Below are positions 32,537 to 40,706 of a DNA stretch of 64,000 bases, one piece after another. Origin of the DNA: Actinomycetales bacterium UBA1383. GTDB taxonomy: Bacteria; Actinomycetota; Actinomycetes; Actinomycetales; Actinomycetaceae. The stretch is from the NCBI GenBank assembly GCA_002305415.1, contig DBQX01000082.1:1-64000 (forward strand). The letters run 5' to 3'. The notes below the pieces were generated by a model, which did not search any database, was not told the origin of the DNA, and saw only the letters and a list, made by a program, of their open reading frames with translations. The translations under genes and the position numbers were made by a program. Positions within the stretch are counted from its first letter, which is position 1. Every line of letters starts with the position of its first letter.

Positions 32537-34182
32537 ACGAGCAGCTCCTGTCCGCCGCGCTCGAGCTGACGAGCCGGCTCGACCTGCCCGCGGTGCTCCA
32601 GCAGTTCGTGGACACCGCCGCCGGGATCAGTGGGGCCCGCTACGCCGCCCTCGCCGTGCTGGACCACCGCGGGGAGACCGTCCTGTTCGTGCACCACGGT
32701 GTGGACGAGGAGACGCAGCGGATCCTCGGGCACCCTCCCCGTGGAACCGGTGTGCTGGCGGAGATCCCCACCCACGGCGCACTCGTGCTCCCGGAGATCT
32801 CCGCGCACCCCCGCTTCGGCGGCTGGCCCGCCGGCCACCCCCCGATGCACACGTTCCTCGGGCTGCCGCTGCGGATCAACGAGCAGGTCTTCGGTCGCCT
32901 CTACCTCGCCGACAAGGACGGCGGGTTCACGCCGGAGGACGTGACGAGCGTCGACCTGCTCGCGAAGGCGGCCGGCGTCGCGATCGCGAACTCGCGCATG
33001 TACGGCCAGGCGAGGGCACGCGAGCGCTGGCTCGAGGTCAGCCAGCTCATCACCACGACCCTCCTGGAGGGCACCGACGAGGAGGAGGTGCTGCCCCTCA
33101 TCGCGCAACAGGTCCGTGACGTCGCCGAGGCGGACACGTGCCTCATCGTGCTCCCGTCCGTCGGCGACACCTGGGCCTGCGAGATCGCGGACGGCACGCT
33201 CGCCTCCTCCCTGGTCGGAGTGGAGTTCCCACCCGAGGGGAGGGCACTCACCGTCCTCCGGGAGGGCGTCGGGGTGATCGTGGACTCGCTGGCGGCGGCG
33301 CACCCGATGCGTGTCCCCCAGCTCCGCGCGTTCGGTCCCGCCATGTACGCCCCGATGGTCGTGCGGGGGACCGGCCGCGGCGTCATCATCCTCCTGCGGG
33401 AGCCCGGAAGACCCGAGTTCGAGCCCGCCGACCTCACCATGGCGGAGGGCCTCGCGAAGCAGGCCGCCCTCGCCCTCGAGCTGGCCGCCGCGCGGCACGC
33501 GAAGGACGTCGCCTCCCTCCTCGGCGAACGCCAGCGCATCGGACGCGACCTCCACGACCTCGCGATCCAGCAGCTCTTCGCGACCGGCATGCAGCTGAGC
33601 GGCGTCCGTCGCCGCCTGGAGGACCGTGGGGAACTCGAACTGGCGGCGCTCGTCGAGCGCGGCCTCGGCGCTGTCGACGACTCGGTCCGGCAGATCCGCG
33701 CCATCGTGCACTCGCTGCGCGAACCGGACGACGCCGTCGTCCTCGTGGAGCGGCTCCGGCGCGAGGCCTCGATCGGCCGGACAGCCCTGGGATTCGCCCC
33801 CTCACTCGTGGTCCGGCTCGACGACGAGGTCGTCGATGCCGAACCCGCCCACGAGGAGCTCGTGGACGAACTCGAGTCCCGGGTCGGGGCGGACATGGCC
33901 GACGACATCGTCGCCGTCGTGCGCGAGGGCCTGTCGAACGCCGCCCGCCATGCCCACGCGACGAGCGTGCAGGTCCGGGTCACGGTGTCGGGCCGTGGCC
34001 CACGCGGCCGTGTCCGGGTCGAGGTGGAGGACGACGGCGTCGGGACGGACCTCGAGATGGCCCGCCGGTCCGGCCTCGCCAACCTCTCGGCGCGGGCACG
34101 CCGGCACGGCGGAACCTGCGACCTCGTCGACGACGCCCGCACCCGGGGGACGCTCCTCGTCTGGGAGGTCCCGCTCGTCTAG
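32533..34182 (+). CDS. DevS/DosS-like GAF sensor histidine kinase, probable haem sensor
   Basis: The 549-residue soluble kinase has two GAF domains (about 15-160 and 175-320), a HisKA_3 dimerisation domain with His341 in GRDLHDLAIQQLF, and a HATPase domain (VREGLSNAARHA, VEDDGVG). In GAF-A, HPPM places His102 exactly 22 residues before Tyr124 in LYL. This is the same spacing as the haem ligand His149 and distal Tyr171 of mycobacterial DevS. It therefore probably senses O2, CO, NO or redox state. It overlaps cydC and converges on a NarL-type regulator. The sensor role is inference; haem binding is not shown. Confidence 0.85.
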   Translation: MNEQLLSAALELTSRLDLPAVLQQFVDTAAGISGARYAALAVLDHRGETVLFVHHGVDEETQRILGHPPRGTGVLAEIPTHGALVLPEISAHPRFGGWPAGHPPMHTFLGLPLRINEQVFGRLYLADKDGGFTPEDVTSVDLLAKAAGVAIANSRMYGQARARERWLEVSQLITTTLLEGTDEEEVLPLIAQQVRDVAEADTCLIVLPSVGDTWACEIADGTLASSLVGVEFPPEGRALTVLREGVGVIVDSLAAAHPMRVPQLRAFGPAMYAPMVVRGTGRGVIILLREPGRPEFEPADLTMAEGLAKQAALALELAAARHAKDVASLLGERQRIGRDLHDLAIQQLFATGMQLSGVRRRLEDRGELELAALVERGLGAVDDSVRQIRAIVHSLREPDDAVVLVERLRREASIGRTALGFAPSLVVRLDDEVVDAEPAHEELVDELESRVGADMADDIVAVVREGLSNAARHAHATSVQVRVTVSGRGPRGRVRVEVEDDGVGTDLEMARRSGLANLSARARRHGGTCDLVDDARTRGTLLVWEVPLV

Positions 34183-34187
34183 GCGGG

Positions 34188-34844
34188 CTACTGGCGCCAG
34201 GAGGAGGCGCGCTGCCCGGCGACCCAGGCCGCGGCCTGCGTGCGCCGCTGGAGGCCCATCTTCGCGAGCAGGGAGGTGATGTGGTTCTTCACCGTCTTCT
34301 CGGCAACCCCGAGACGTTCGCCGATCTCGCGGTTCGACAGGCCGTCCCCGATGAGTTCGAGCACGCGCCGCTCCGACGGGGTGAGGTGGGCGGTCGGGTC
34401 GGCGTGGTCGGCCCGACGCCGGGTGACGGTGCGCTCGTCGAGCAGGGTGCGGCCCGCGGCGACCGACTTGATCACGTCGGCGATCTCGGCGCCCCGCACC
34501 GTCTTCAGGAGGAAGGCGCGCGCCCCCGCGTGCAACGCCTCGGAGAGGGCGTCGTCGTCGTCGAAGGACGTCAGGACGATCGGGTGGGTCTGCGGCAGGG
34601 ACGTCCGCAGGGCGTTGATGATGTCGATCCCGGTGCCGTCCGGGAGTTGCAGGTCGATGAGCACCACCTCGGGCCGGACGAGCTCGGCACGCCGGAGCGC
34701 CTCGGCCACGGTGCCGGCCTCCGCCACGACGACCAGGCCCTCGGAGCGGTCGACGATCTCCGCGATGCCGCGCCGGACGATCTCGTGGTCATCGACGATC
34801 ATCACGCGGATCTCGCGGGACCGGTCGACAGGAGTGGTGTTCAC
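34188..34844 (-). CDS. NarL/LuxR family response regulator, DosR-like
   Basis: This 218-residue regulator has a receiver domain (VDDHE, phosphorylated Asp64 in LIDLQLPDG, Lys114 in FLLKTV). A C-terminal LuxR-type helix-turn-helix spans about 150-210 (LTPSERRVLELIGDGLSNREIGERLGVAEKTVKNH), of the kind also present in DosR. The GTG at 34844 has TAGGCT seven bases upstream and no ribosome site, so it is probably leaderless. It converges with the GAF kinase, five bases between stops, and is its likely partner. A DosR-type box lies upstream of cydA. Confidence 0.88.
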   Translation of the reverse strand: MNTTPVDRSREIRVMIVDDHEIVRRGIAEIVDRSEGLVVVAEAGTVAEALRRAELVRPEVVLIDLQLPDGTGIDIINALRTSLPQTHPIVLTSFDDDDALSEALHAGARAFLLKTVRGAEIADVIKSVAAGRTLLDERTVTRRRADHADPTAHLTPSERRVLELIGDGLSNREIGERLGVAEKTVKNHITSLLAKMGLQRRTQAAAWVAGQRASSWRQ

Positions 34845-34851
34845 GGACCTG

Positions 34852-34857
34852 AGCCTA
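34852..34857 (-). promoter_or_regulatory. -10 element of the NarL-type regulator
   Basis: TAGGCT (minus strand) ends seven bases before the GTG start. It overlaps the region just beyond the mutM stop. Confidence 0.45.
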
Positions 34858-34862
34858 TCCAT

Positions 34863-35765
34863 TCAGTTGTCGGTGATCGGACTTGGGACGCGCATCGAAC
34901 GCTGGCAACGGGGGCACAGGTGGGAGGATCTGCCACCGATGACGTGCCGTTCGATCAGGGTACCGCATCGACCGCAGGGCTGGCCGGTGCGCCCGTACGC
35001 GCGCAGCTGGCGCGCGAAGTAGCCGGCCTGGCCCATAGTGTCGACGTACAGCGCGTCGAAGCTGGTGCCGCCGACGCGCACGGCCTCGGCCATGACCTCC
35101 CCCGCGGTCCGCACAAGTCCCTCCAGCTCCCCCACCGAGAGCGTGGCGGCCGGCCGTTCGGGGTGGACGCGGGCATGCCAGAGCGTCTCGTCGGCGTAGA
35201 TGTTGCCGATCCCGGAGACGTACCGCTGGTCCAGCAGCACCCGCTTCACGGCGCTCGTGGTGCGGTGCATCCTCCCGGCCACCGCCGGCAGGTCGAGGGA
35301 CGGGTCGAGAGGGTCGCGGCCGATGTGGGCGACCGTCGCCGGCATGACCGGCCGCGTGGTCCCGGCACCGCCGGGGCGGCCATCCGGCGTCGGCACGAGC
35401 GGCACTGCGTCGAGGTGGCCGAAGGTGCGCTGGTCCACGAAGAGCACCGTGCCGCGGTCCAGGTGGAGGACGACGGCCGTGTGGCGCGGCAGGTCGGATG
35501 GCGGCTCCGCGTGGACCAGCAGCTGGCCGGACATGCCGAGGTGGAGGACCAGGGCGCGCGGTGCGCCGTCGAGCACCAGCCACAGGAACTTGCCGCGCCG
35601 CGCGACCTCGTCGATGCGGCGGCCCGCCAGCGACAGCAGATCGGCGAGGTCGGAGACTCGGCGGACGGCGCGCGCCGAGAACACCTCGAGATCCTCGAGC
35701 CGCCGGCCCTCGAGGTGGCTCCTGAGTCCGAGGCGGATGGTCTCCACCTCAGGCAGCTCAGGCAT
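34863..35765 (-). CDS. mutM: formamidopyrimidine-DNA glycosylase
   Basis: MutM (Fpg) removes 8-oxoguanine and related lesions and nicks the strand. The 300-residue protein starts MPELPEVE, where Pro after the initiator Met is the catalytic nucleophile and Glu the acid. The H2TH region has SGIGNIYADETL, and the C-terminal zinc finger has four cysteines (CGRCG and CPRC). The ATG lies within the last codons of rnc (8-base overlap). It is the last gene of the operon that starts at 42175. Confidence 0.95.
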   Translation of the reverse strand: MPELPEVETIRLGLRSHLEGRRLEDLEVFSARAVRRVSDLADLLSLAGRRIDEVARRGKFLWLVLDGAPRALVLHLGMSGQLLVHAEPPSDLPRHTAVVLHLDRGTVLFVDQRTFGHLDAVPLVPTPDGRPGGAGTTRPVMPATVAHIGRDPLDPSLDLPAVAGRMHRTTSAVKRVLLDQRYVSGIGNIYADETLWHARVHPERPAATLSVGELEGLVRTAGEVMAEAVRVGGTSFDALYVDTMGQAGYFARQLRAYGRTGQPCGRCGTLIERHVIGGRSSHLCPRCQRSMRVPSPITDN

Positions 35766-36480
35766 CCGTGGACGCCGCGGTGATCGCCTCGAACGCCGCC
35801 TCCGCCGCGCCATGTTCGGCCACCTTCTTGGACGATCCCTCCCCGGAGCCCACGAAGTGCCCGACCGTCGCGGTCGCGACGAACCAGCGCTCGTGGTCGG
35901 GACCCGACCCCTCAACGGCGTACTCGGGCGGCGGGAGGCCGCGGGCGGTGGCGAGCTCCTGCAGCGTGGTCTTCCAGTCGAGGCCCGCGGAGAGCCGGGG
36001 CGCGTTGCGGAGCAGTGCCGCGCAGAGCCGCTCGACCATGCGACGCGTCGGCTCGAGTCCGTGGCCGACGAAGGCCGCCCCGATGAGGGCCTCGAGGGTG
36101 TCCGAGAGGATCGAGTCCTTGTCCCGCCCTCCCGTGACCAGCTCGCCGCGCCCGAGGCGGATGAAGGCCCCCACACCCAGGGACCGGGCCACGCCGGCGA
36201 GGGCACGCTGCGAGACGGTGGCGGAACGCATCTTCGCGAGGTCGCCCTCGCTGACGTCGGGGTAGGCCCGGAAGAGGTGCTCGGTCACCACGAGGCCGAG
36301 CACCGCGTCCCCCAGGAACTCGAGGCGCTCGTTCGTCGGGATCCCGCCAGCCTCGTGGGCGAACGACCGGTGGGTGAGGGCGAGCTCCAGGACGTCACGG
36401 CTGACGTCCAGGCCGAGGGTCGCGACCAGCGCGTCCAGGTCGGAGCGGGCCGGGTCGGCCTCCTCCCGCGACGCCCTCAC
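35758..36480 (-). CDS. rnc: ribonuclease III
   Basis: RNase III cleaves double-stranded RNA in rRNA and mRNA processing. The 240 residues have the signature NERLEFLGDAVLGL and the second acidic cluster in DTLEALIGA. A C-terminal double-stranded RNA-binding domain follows (DWKTTLQELATARG, SSKKVAEHGAAEAAF). The GTG at 36480 overlaps the DUF177 stop (GTGA), which fixes the start. It overlaps mutM at the other end. Confidence 0.96.
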   Translation of the reverse strand: MRASREEADPARSDLDALVATLGLDVSRDVLELALTHRSFAHEAGGIPTNERLEFLGDAVLGLVVTEHLFRAYPDVSEGDLAKMRSATVSQRALAGVARSLGVGAFIRLGRGELVTGGRDKDSILSDTLEALIGAAFVGHGLEPTRRMVERLCAALLRNAPRLSAGLDWKTTLQELATARGLPPPEYAVEGSGPDHERWFVATATVGHFVGSGEGSSKKVAEHGAAEAAFEAITAASTDA

Positions 36481-37019
36481 GTCTGCCCGTCCCCTGCGTA
36501 CCCCTCGAGGACGCGGAACCGCGGGTCGATCGACTCGTGATGGTGTCCCGGCTCGTCGGCGAGCCTCACCCCGCAGACCGGGCAGAGCCCGGGGCAGTCG
36601 GGCGCGCACACCGGCTGGAACGGCAGCGACATGACGACGGCGTCCCGCAGCATCTGCTCCAGGTCGAGTTCCTCGCCGTCGGTGCGGAGCATCTCGACGG
36701 CCTCCTCGTCGCCGTCGTCCGCCGCGCGGTCCGCCGCCTCGGGGTAGAGGTAGAGCTCGGAGACCTCGACGACGAGGGTGTCGGTGACTGGCGCAAGGCA
36801 CCGGACGCACTCCCCCGCCACCGGGACCTCCGCCGTGCCCGAGACGAGGATCCCGTCGTGCACGGAGGCGAGGACCAGGTCGAGGTGCATCATCGCGCCC
36901 TCCGGCACGCCGATCACCGCGGTCGCCATGTCGGCGGGTGCGGGCACGTCGAGCTGGAGCGTACGGGTCATCCCGGGGGCGCGCGAGAGATCGCGGGTGG
37001 TGATCGTGAGGGGCCTCAT
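36477..37019 (-). CDS. YceD family protein (DUF177)
   Basis: This 180-residue protein has the DUF177 cysteine pattern: CVRC near residues 72-75 and CAPDCPGLCPVCG near 138-150. The family is linked to 23S rRNA accumulation and usually lies directly before rpmF (L32). Here no rpmF follows; rnc overlaps its stop. The ATG overlaps the stop of the upstream coiled-coil protein (ATGA). Confidence 0.88.
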   Translation of the reverse strand: MRPLTITTRDLSRAPGMTRTLQLDVPAPADMATAVIGVPEGAMMHLDLVLASVHDGILVSGTAEVPVAGECVRCLAPVTDTLVVEVSELYLYPEAADRAADDGDEEAVEMLRTDGEELDLEQMLRDAVVMSLPFQPVCAPDCPGLCPVCGVRLADEPGHHHESIDPRFRVLEGYAGDGQT

Positions 37020-37504
37020 CGGTCGCCCTCCCGGCCTTCCAGGCGTGCCTGGATGATGGTGCGGCCGGCCTTGACCTGCTTGGCGATCTGGCCGAGTTCG
37101 ATCTCGAGCTGGGCGAGCTGGCGGTCGCAGTAGTCGTTCGCCTGGTCGGTGAGGCGCCGCGCCTCCTGTTCCGCATCCGCGATGATGGCCGCTGCCCGCT
37201 CCTTCGCGGCGACGACGAGCGACTCCTTCTCGACCAGTTCGCGCGCGCGGCCCTCGGCGTCGGCCATGATCCGCGCCGCCTGGTCGTTCGCCCTCTCGAC
37301 GACTCCCCGCGCCCCCGCGACGATCTCGTCCGCCTCCGCGACCTGCGCCGGTACCACGGCGCGGGCGGCGTCGAGGAGGGCCAGGACCTCCGCGCGGTTG
37401 ACGAGCACGGAGGCGCTCATCGGGACGGTCCGGGAGTTGGCGAGCACGGCGGCCAGCTCCTCGAGGATGGCGAGCAGCGACTCGCCGCGCGGGTGCTCAG
37501 ACAT
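37016..37504 (-). CDS. coiled-coil protein, DivIVA/ATP-synthase-b-like
   Basis: The 162-residue protein is predicted to be mostly alpha-helical, with long Ala/Glu/Arg heptads (for example AEGRARELVEKE, ADAEQEARRLTDQA) similar to DivIVA or ATP synthase b-subunit stalks. No membrane segment is present. Comparable proteins sit between coaD and DUF177 in related actinobacteria and may take part in division or polar scaffolding, but function is not established. It overlaps coaD by eight bases and DUF177 by three. Confidence 0.65.
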   Translation of the reverse strand: MSEHPRGESLLAILEELAAVLANSRTVPMSASVLVNRAEVLALLDAARAVVPAQVAEADEIVAGARGVVERANDQAARIMADAEGRARELVEKESLVVAAKERAAAIIADAEQEARRLTDQANDYCDRQLAQLEIELGQIAKQVKAGRTIIQARLEGREGDR

Positions 37505-37988
37505 TTCGGGCTCCCTGCCGCAGCCGCATGAGGCTGGCCGCGACGGCGTCGGGCACGAGGCCCGTGACGTCACCGCCGTGGCGGGCGATGTCCTTCACGT
37601 GGGAGGAGGCCACGTGGCTCAGGGAGGGGTCCCCCATGATGAAGACCGTCTCGACGCCGGACAGGTGCCGGTTGAGCAGGCTCATCGCGAGCTCCGCGTC
37701 GAAGTCCGCGGAGCCTCGCAGCCCCTTCACGATCGCCCGGGCCCCCACGTCCCGGCAGTACGCCGCCAGCAGCCCCGTCACCGCCTCCACCCGGACCCCG
37801 TCCAGCTCGCTGACGGCCTGGCGGGCCAGCGTGACGCGCTGGTCGGTGGAGAACAGGTAATTCTTGGACGGGTTGACGGCGACGGCGACGATGACCTCGT
37901 CGAACAGGCTGCGCGCACGACGGATCACGTCGACGTGGCCGAGCGTGATGGGATCGAACGAGCCGGGACACACCGCGAGTGCTGTCAT
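37497..37988 (-). CDS. coaD: phosphopantetheine adenylyltransferase
   Basis: CoaD makes dephospho-CoA from 4'-phosphopantetheine and ATP. The 163-residue length is typical. GSFDPITLGH near the N terminus is the nucleotide motif, NPSKNYLFS and KGLRGSADFDAE are family signatures, and SHVASSHVKDIA matches the C-terminal motif. The ATG lies 10 bases after rsmD. The stop overlaps the next gene by eight bases. Confidence 0.96.
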   Translation of the reverse strand: MTALAVCPGSFDPITLGHVDVIRRARSLFDEVIVAVAVNPSKNYLFSTDQRVTLARQAVSELDGVRVEAVTGLLAAYCRDVGARAIVKGLRGSADFDAELAMSLLNRHLSGVETVFIMGDPSLSHVASSHVKDIARHGGDVTGLVPDAVAASLMRLRQGARNV

Positions 37989-37998
37989 GCCGTCCAGA

Positions 37999-38559
37999 CT
38001 AGTCGGCGTCCACGGGCACCCGCGCCAGCCACAGCGCGGTGTCACCGTAGCGGCGCACGGGCTCGGAGAGCAGGGCGTCCGGGAAGACGGGGGGTGCGGA
38101 CCGGACCGACCGCTCCACGACGACGACGGCGCCCGGAGCGAGCCACCGGCGCCGGACCAGGGCGGCGAGGTCGTCGTCCACGGCGAGGTCGTAGGGTGGG
38201 TCCAGCAGGACGAGGTCGGCGGGGACGGGGACACCGGTGGCGAGGAAACTGGCCACGCGCTGGGTGTGGACCTCCGCGGCGACGCCGAGGTCGGCGGCGT
38301 TCGCGCGGAGGACGAGCGCGGCAGGGCGTGACGCCTCCACGGCGACGAGGCGGCGCGCGCCGCGGCTCAGTGCCTCGAACCCGAGGGCCCCGGAACCGGC
38401 GTAGAGGTCGAGCACCACCGCGTCGCGAAGGACGCCTCGTGCCTCGAGGGCGGCGAACAACGCCTCCCGGACCCGGTCCGAGGTCGGGCGCGTGCCCGTG
38501 GACGGCACCCGGAACCGCTTGCCGCGGAGCCTCCCGGCGATCACCCGCGCCATCGTCAC
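37999..38559 (-). CDS. rsmD: 16S rRNA (guanine966-N2)-methyltransferase
   Basis: RsmD methylates G966 of 16S rRNA. The 186 residues contain the N-terminal RVIAGRLRGKRFRVP, SAM-binding LDLYAGSGALGFEALSRGA and catalytic LDPPYD. The GTG at 38559 overlaps the recG stop (GTGA); an ATG two codons in is an alternative. The pairing with coaD is conserved. Confidence 0.95.
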   Translation of the reverse strand: MTMARVIAGRLRGKRFRVPSTGTRPTSDRVREALFAALEARGVLRDAVVLDLYAGSGALGFEALSRGARRLVAVEASRPAALVLRANAADLGVAAEVHTQRVASFLATGVPVPADLVLLDPPYDLAVDDDLAALVRRRWLAPGAVVVVERSVRSAPPVFPDALLSEPVRRYGDTALWLARVPVDAD

Positions 38560-40706
38560 GCCCGCTCGATGAAGTCGCCCGCGCTGGACTCCTCGATCCC
38601 GGCCACCGCGGCAGCCAGGGCGGGGACGGTGGCGAAGGAGGGGTCGCGCGCCACCAGGGCGTCGGCGTGCGCCCGGGCCCGCTCGATGAGGTCGCGGTCG
38701 GCGAGCACGCGGAGGGTGGTGAGCGAGGAGGCGAGGCCAGACTGCGCCGCGCCCAGCACGTCACCCTCGCGCCGGAGCTCGAGGTCCTTCTCGGCGAGCT
38801 CGAAGCCGTCGCGGGTCGTGACGAAGGCCTGCACGCGCCCTTCGGCGGGGCCGGCGAGCTGCCCGGTCACCGCGAAGCAGACGCCCGGTCGCCCGCCCCG
38901 GCCGATCCGGCCGCGCAACTGGTGGAGCTGCGACAGTCCGAACCGGTCGGCGTCGAGGACGACCATGACCGTCGCGTCGGCGACGTCGACGCCCACCTCG
39001 ACCACCGTGGTGGCGACCAGGACGGGCGTCCGTCCGCTGGCGAAGTCGTCCATCGCGCGGTCCTTGGCGTCCATGGCCAGGCGCCCGTGGAGCTCGCCGA
39101 TGGCGACACCCGCCAGTGCGGGCTCGTCACGGAGGGCGGCGGCGGTCTGGGTCACGGCGGCTCCCGTGGTGTCGGTGTCACCCGCGTCGATGCGCGGGCA
39201 GACGACGTACACCCGCCCTCCCGCGGCGACCTCCTCGGCGCAGCGTTGCCACATGCGCCCCATCCACGCCGCGTTGTCGCGCGGGACCGCGAAGGTCCGG
39301 ACCTCCCCCCGCCCGGGCGGCATCTCGCGGAGGGTTGACACCTCGAGGTCACCGAACACGGTCATGGCGACGGTCCGCGGGATCGGGGTGGCGGTCATGA
39401 CGAGCGAGTGGGCGGTCCGGCCCCCGCGGGTCCGCAGCACGTCCCGCTGCTCCACCCCGAAGCGGTGCTGCTCGTCGACGACCACCAGTCCCAGGTCGTG
39501 GAACTGCACCTCCTCCCCGAGGAGGGCATGGGTCCCGATGACGAGGCCCGCCTGACCCGACGCCGCACGGGCGAGTGCCGTGGCGCGCCGTCGCGAGGGG
39601 AGGGAGGAGGTCAGCAGCTCGACGTGGGTCGCGGCGTCCGCACCGCCCAGCATCCCCGGCAGCGCGAGGGGCCCGAGCATCGCCGCGATCGAGCGGTGGT
39701 GCTGCTGGGCGAGCACCTCCGTCGGGGCCAGCAGCGCGGCCTGTCCGCCCGCCTCGACGACCTGCAGCATCGCCCGGAGGGCGACGAGGGTCTTGCCACT
39801 CCCGACCTCGCCCTGCAGGAGTCGCTGCATCGGGGTGTGGCTGGCGAGGTCGGCGGCGATCTGGTCGCCCACCGCGCGCTGGCCGGCGGTGAGGGGGAAC
39901 GGGAGCCGGGCGTCGAAGGCCGCGAGGATGCCACCACCGGTTGCCGGCCGCGGGACCGTCCGCAGCGCGCGCGCCACCTCGCGACGGCGCACGAGCACCG
40001 ACTGCAGGACGAACGCCTCCTCGAACTGCAGGGTACGGCGGGCCCGCAGCCAGTGCTCCTCGCTCACGGGATCGTGGATGCCCTGCAGCGCGGCGAACGA
40101 TCCCAGCAGGTCCTCCGCCCGGCGGACGTCCGGCGGGACGACGTCGGGGACGTCGTCGCTCGTCAGGATCCGCAGCAGGGTGGTGACGGCGTTCGCGATG
40201 CGCCAGCTCGGGACCGCCGAGGTGGCCGGGTAGATGGGGATCGGCTGCATGTGACGCTCGATCGCCGCCGCCTCGTCGTCGAGGTCGCCCAGCACCTCGA
40301 AGTCCGGGTGGGCGAGCTGCCTGGCGCCGCGGTACAGGGTGACCGTGCCGGTGAAGAGCCCGGTGGTCCCGACCTGCAGCATCCTGCGGTTGCGGGAGAG
40401 TCCGCCGGGGTGCTTCGCGAAGAACGTCAGGAGGAGGCGGTGCGCGCCGTCGCTGATGGTCGCGTTCAGGATGACGCCGCGTCGCGCGTGCATCGGGCGT
40501 TCCTGCACGTCCTCCACCCGGGCGAGGACGGTGACATGGTCGCCGACCGGGAGGTCGCGGAGCTCCGTGAAGCGTCCCCGGTCCTGCAGGCGCCGCGGGT
40601 AGTGGCGCAGCACGTCGCCGACGGTCCGCAGCCCCAGCTTCCCGAGGGCGCGTGCGGTCGGTTCGCCGAGGAGCCGCCCGATCGGCCGGCCGAGGACATC
40701 GGTCAT
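38556..40706 (-). CDS. recG: ATP-dependent DNA helicase RecG
   Basis: RecG remodels stalled replication forks and branched DNA. The 716-residue protein has the N-terminal wedge/OB domain, Walker A GEVGSGKT, DEQH box in VVVDEQHRFG, motif III TATPIPRT, and helicase C motifs with GRIGRGG. The ATG overlaps the stop of the DAK2 gene (ATGA), and its own stop overlaps rsmD. Confidence 0.96.
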   Translation of the reverse strand: MTDVLGRPIGRLLGEPTARALGKLGLRTVGDVLRHYPRRLQDRGRFTELRDLPVGDHVTVLARVEDVQERPMHARRGVILNATISDGAHRLLLTFFAKHPGGLSRNRRMLQVGTTGLFTGTVTLYRGARQLAHPDFEVLGDLDDEAAAIERHMQPIPIYPATSAVPSWRIANAVTTLLRILTSDDVPDVVPPDVRRAEDLLGSFAALQGIHDPVSEEHWLRARRTLQFEEAFVLQSVLVRRREVARALRTVPRPATGGGILAAFDARLPFPLTAGQRAVGDQIAADLASHTPMQRLLQGEVGSGKTLVALRAMLQVVEAGGQAALLAPTEVLAQQHHRSIAAMLGPLALPGMLGGADAATHVELLTSSLPSRRRATALARAASGQAGLVIGTHALLGEEVQFHDLGLVVVDEQHRFGVEQRDVLRTRGGRTAHSLVMTATPIPRTVAMTVFGDLEVSTLREMPPGRGEVRTFAVPRDNAAWMGRMWQRCAEEVAAGGRVYVVCPRIDAGDTDTTGAAVTQTAAALRDEPALAGVAIGELHGRLAMDAKDRAMDDFASGRTPVLVATTVVEVGVDVADATVMVVLDADRFGLSQLHQLRGRIGRGGRPGVCFAVTGQLAGPAEGRVQAFVTTRDGFELAEKDLELRREGDVLGAAQSGLASSLTTLRVLADRDLIERARAHADALVARDPSFATVPALAAAVAGIEESSAGDFIERA

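Noticed and set aside
35758..37176. Longer rnc reading frame starting near 37176
   Set aside because: The added 230 codons run through DUF177 and the coiled-coil gene in another frame; the RNase III homology and the GTGA overlap fix the start at 36480.
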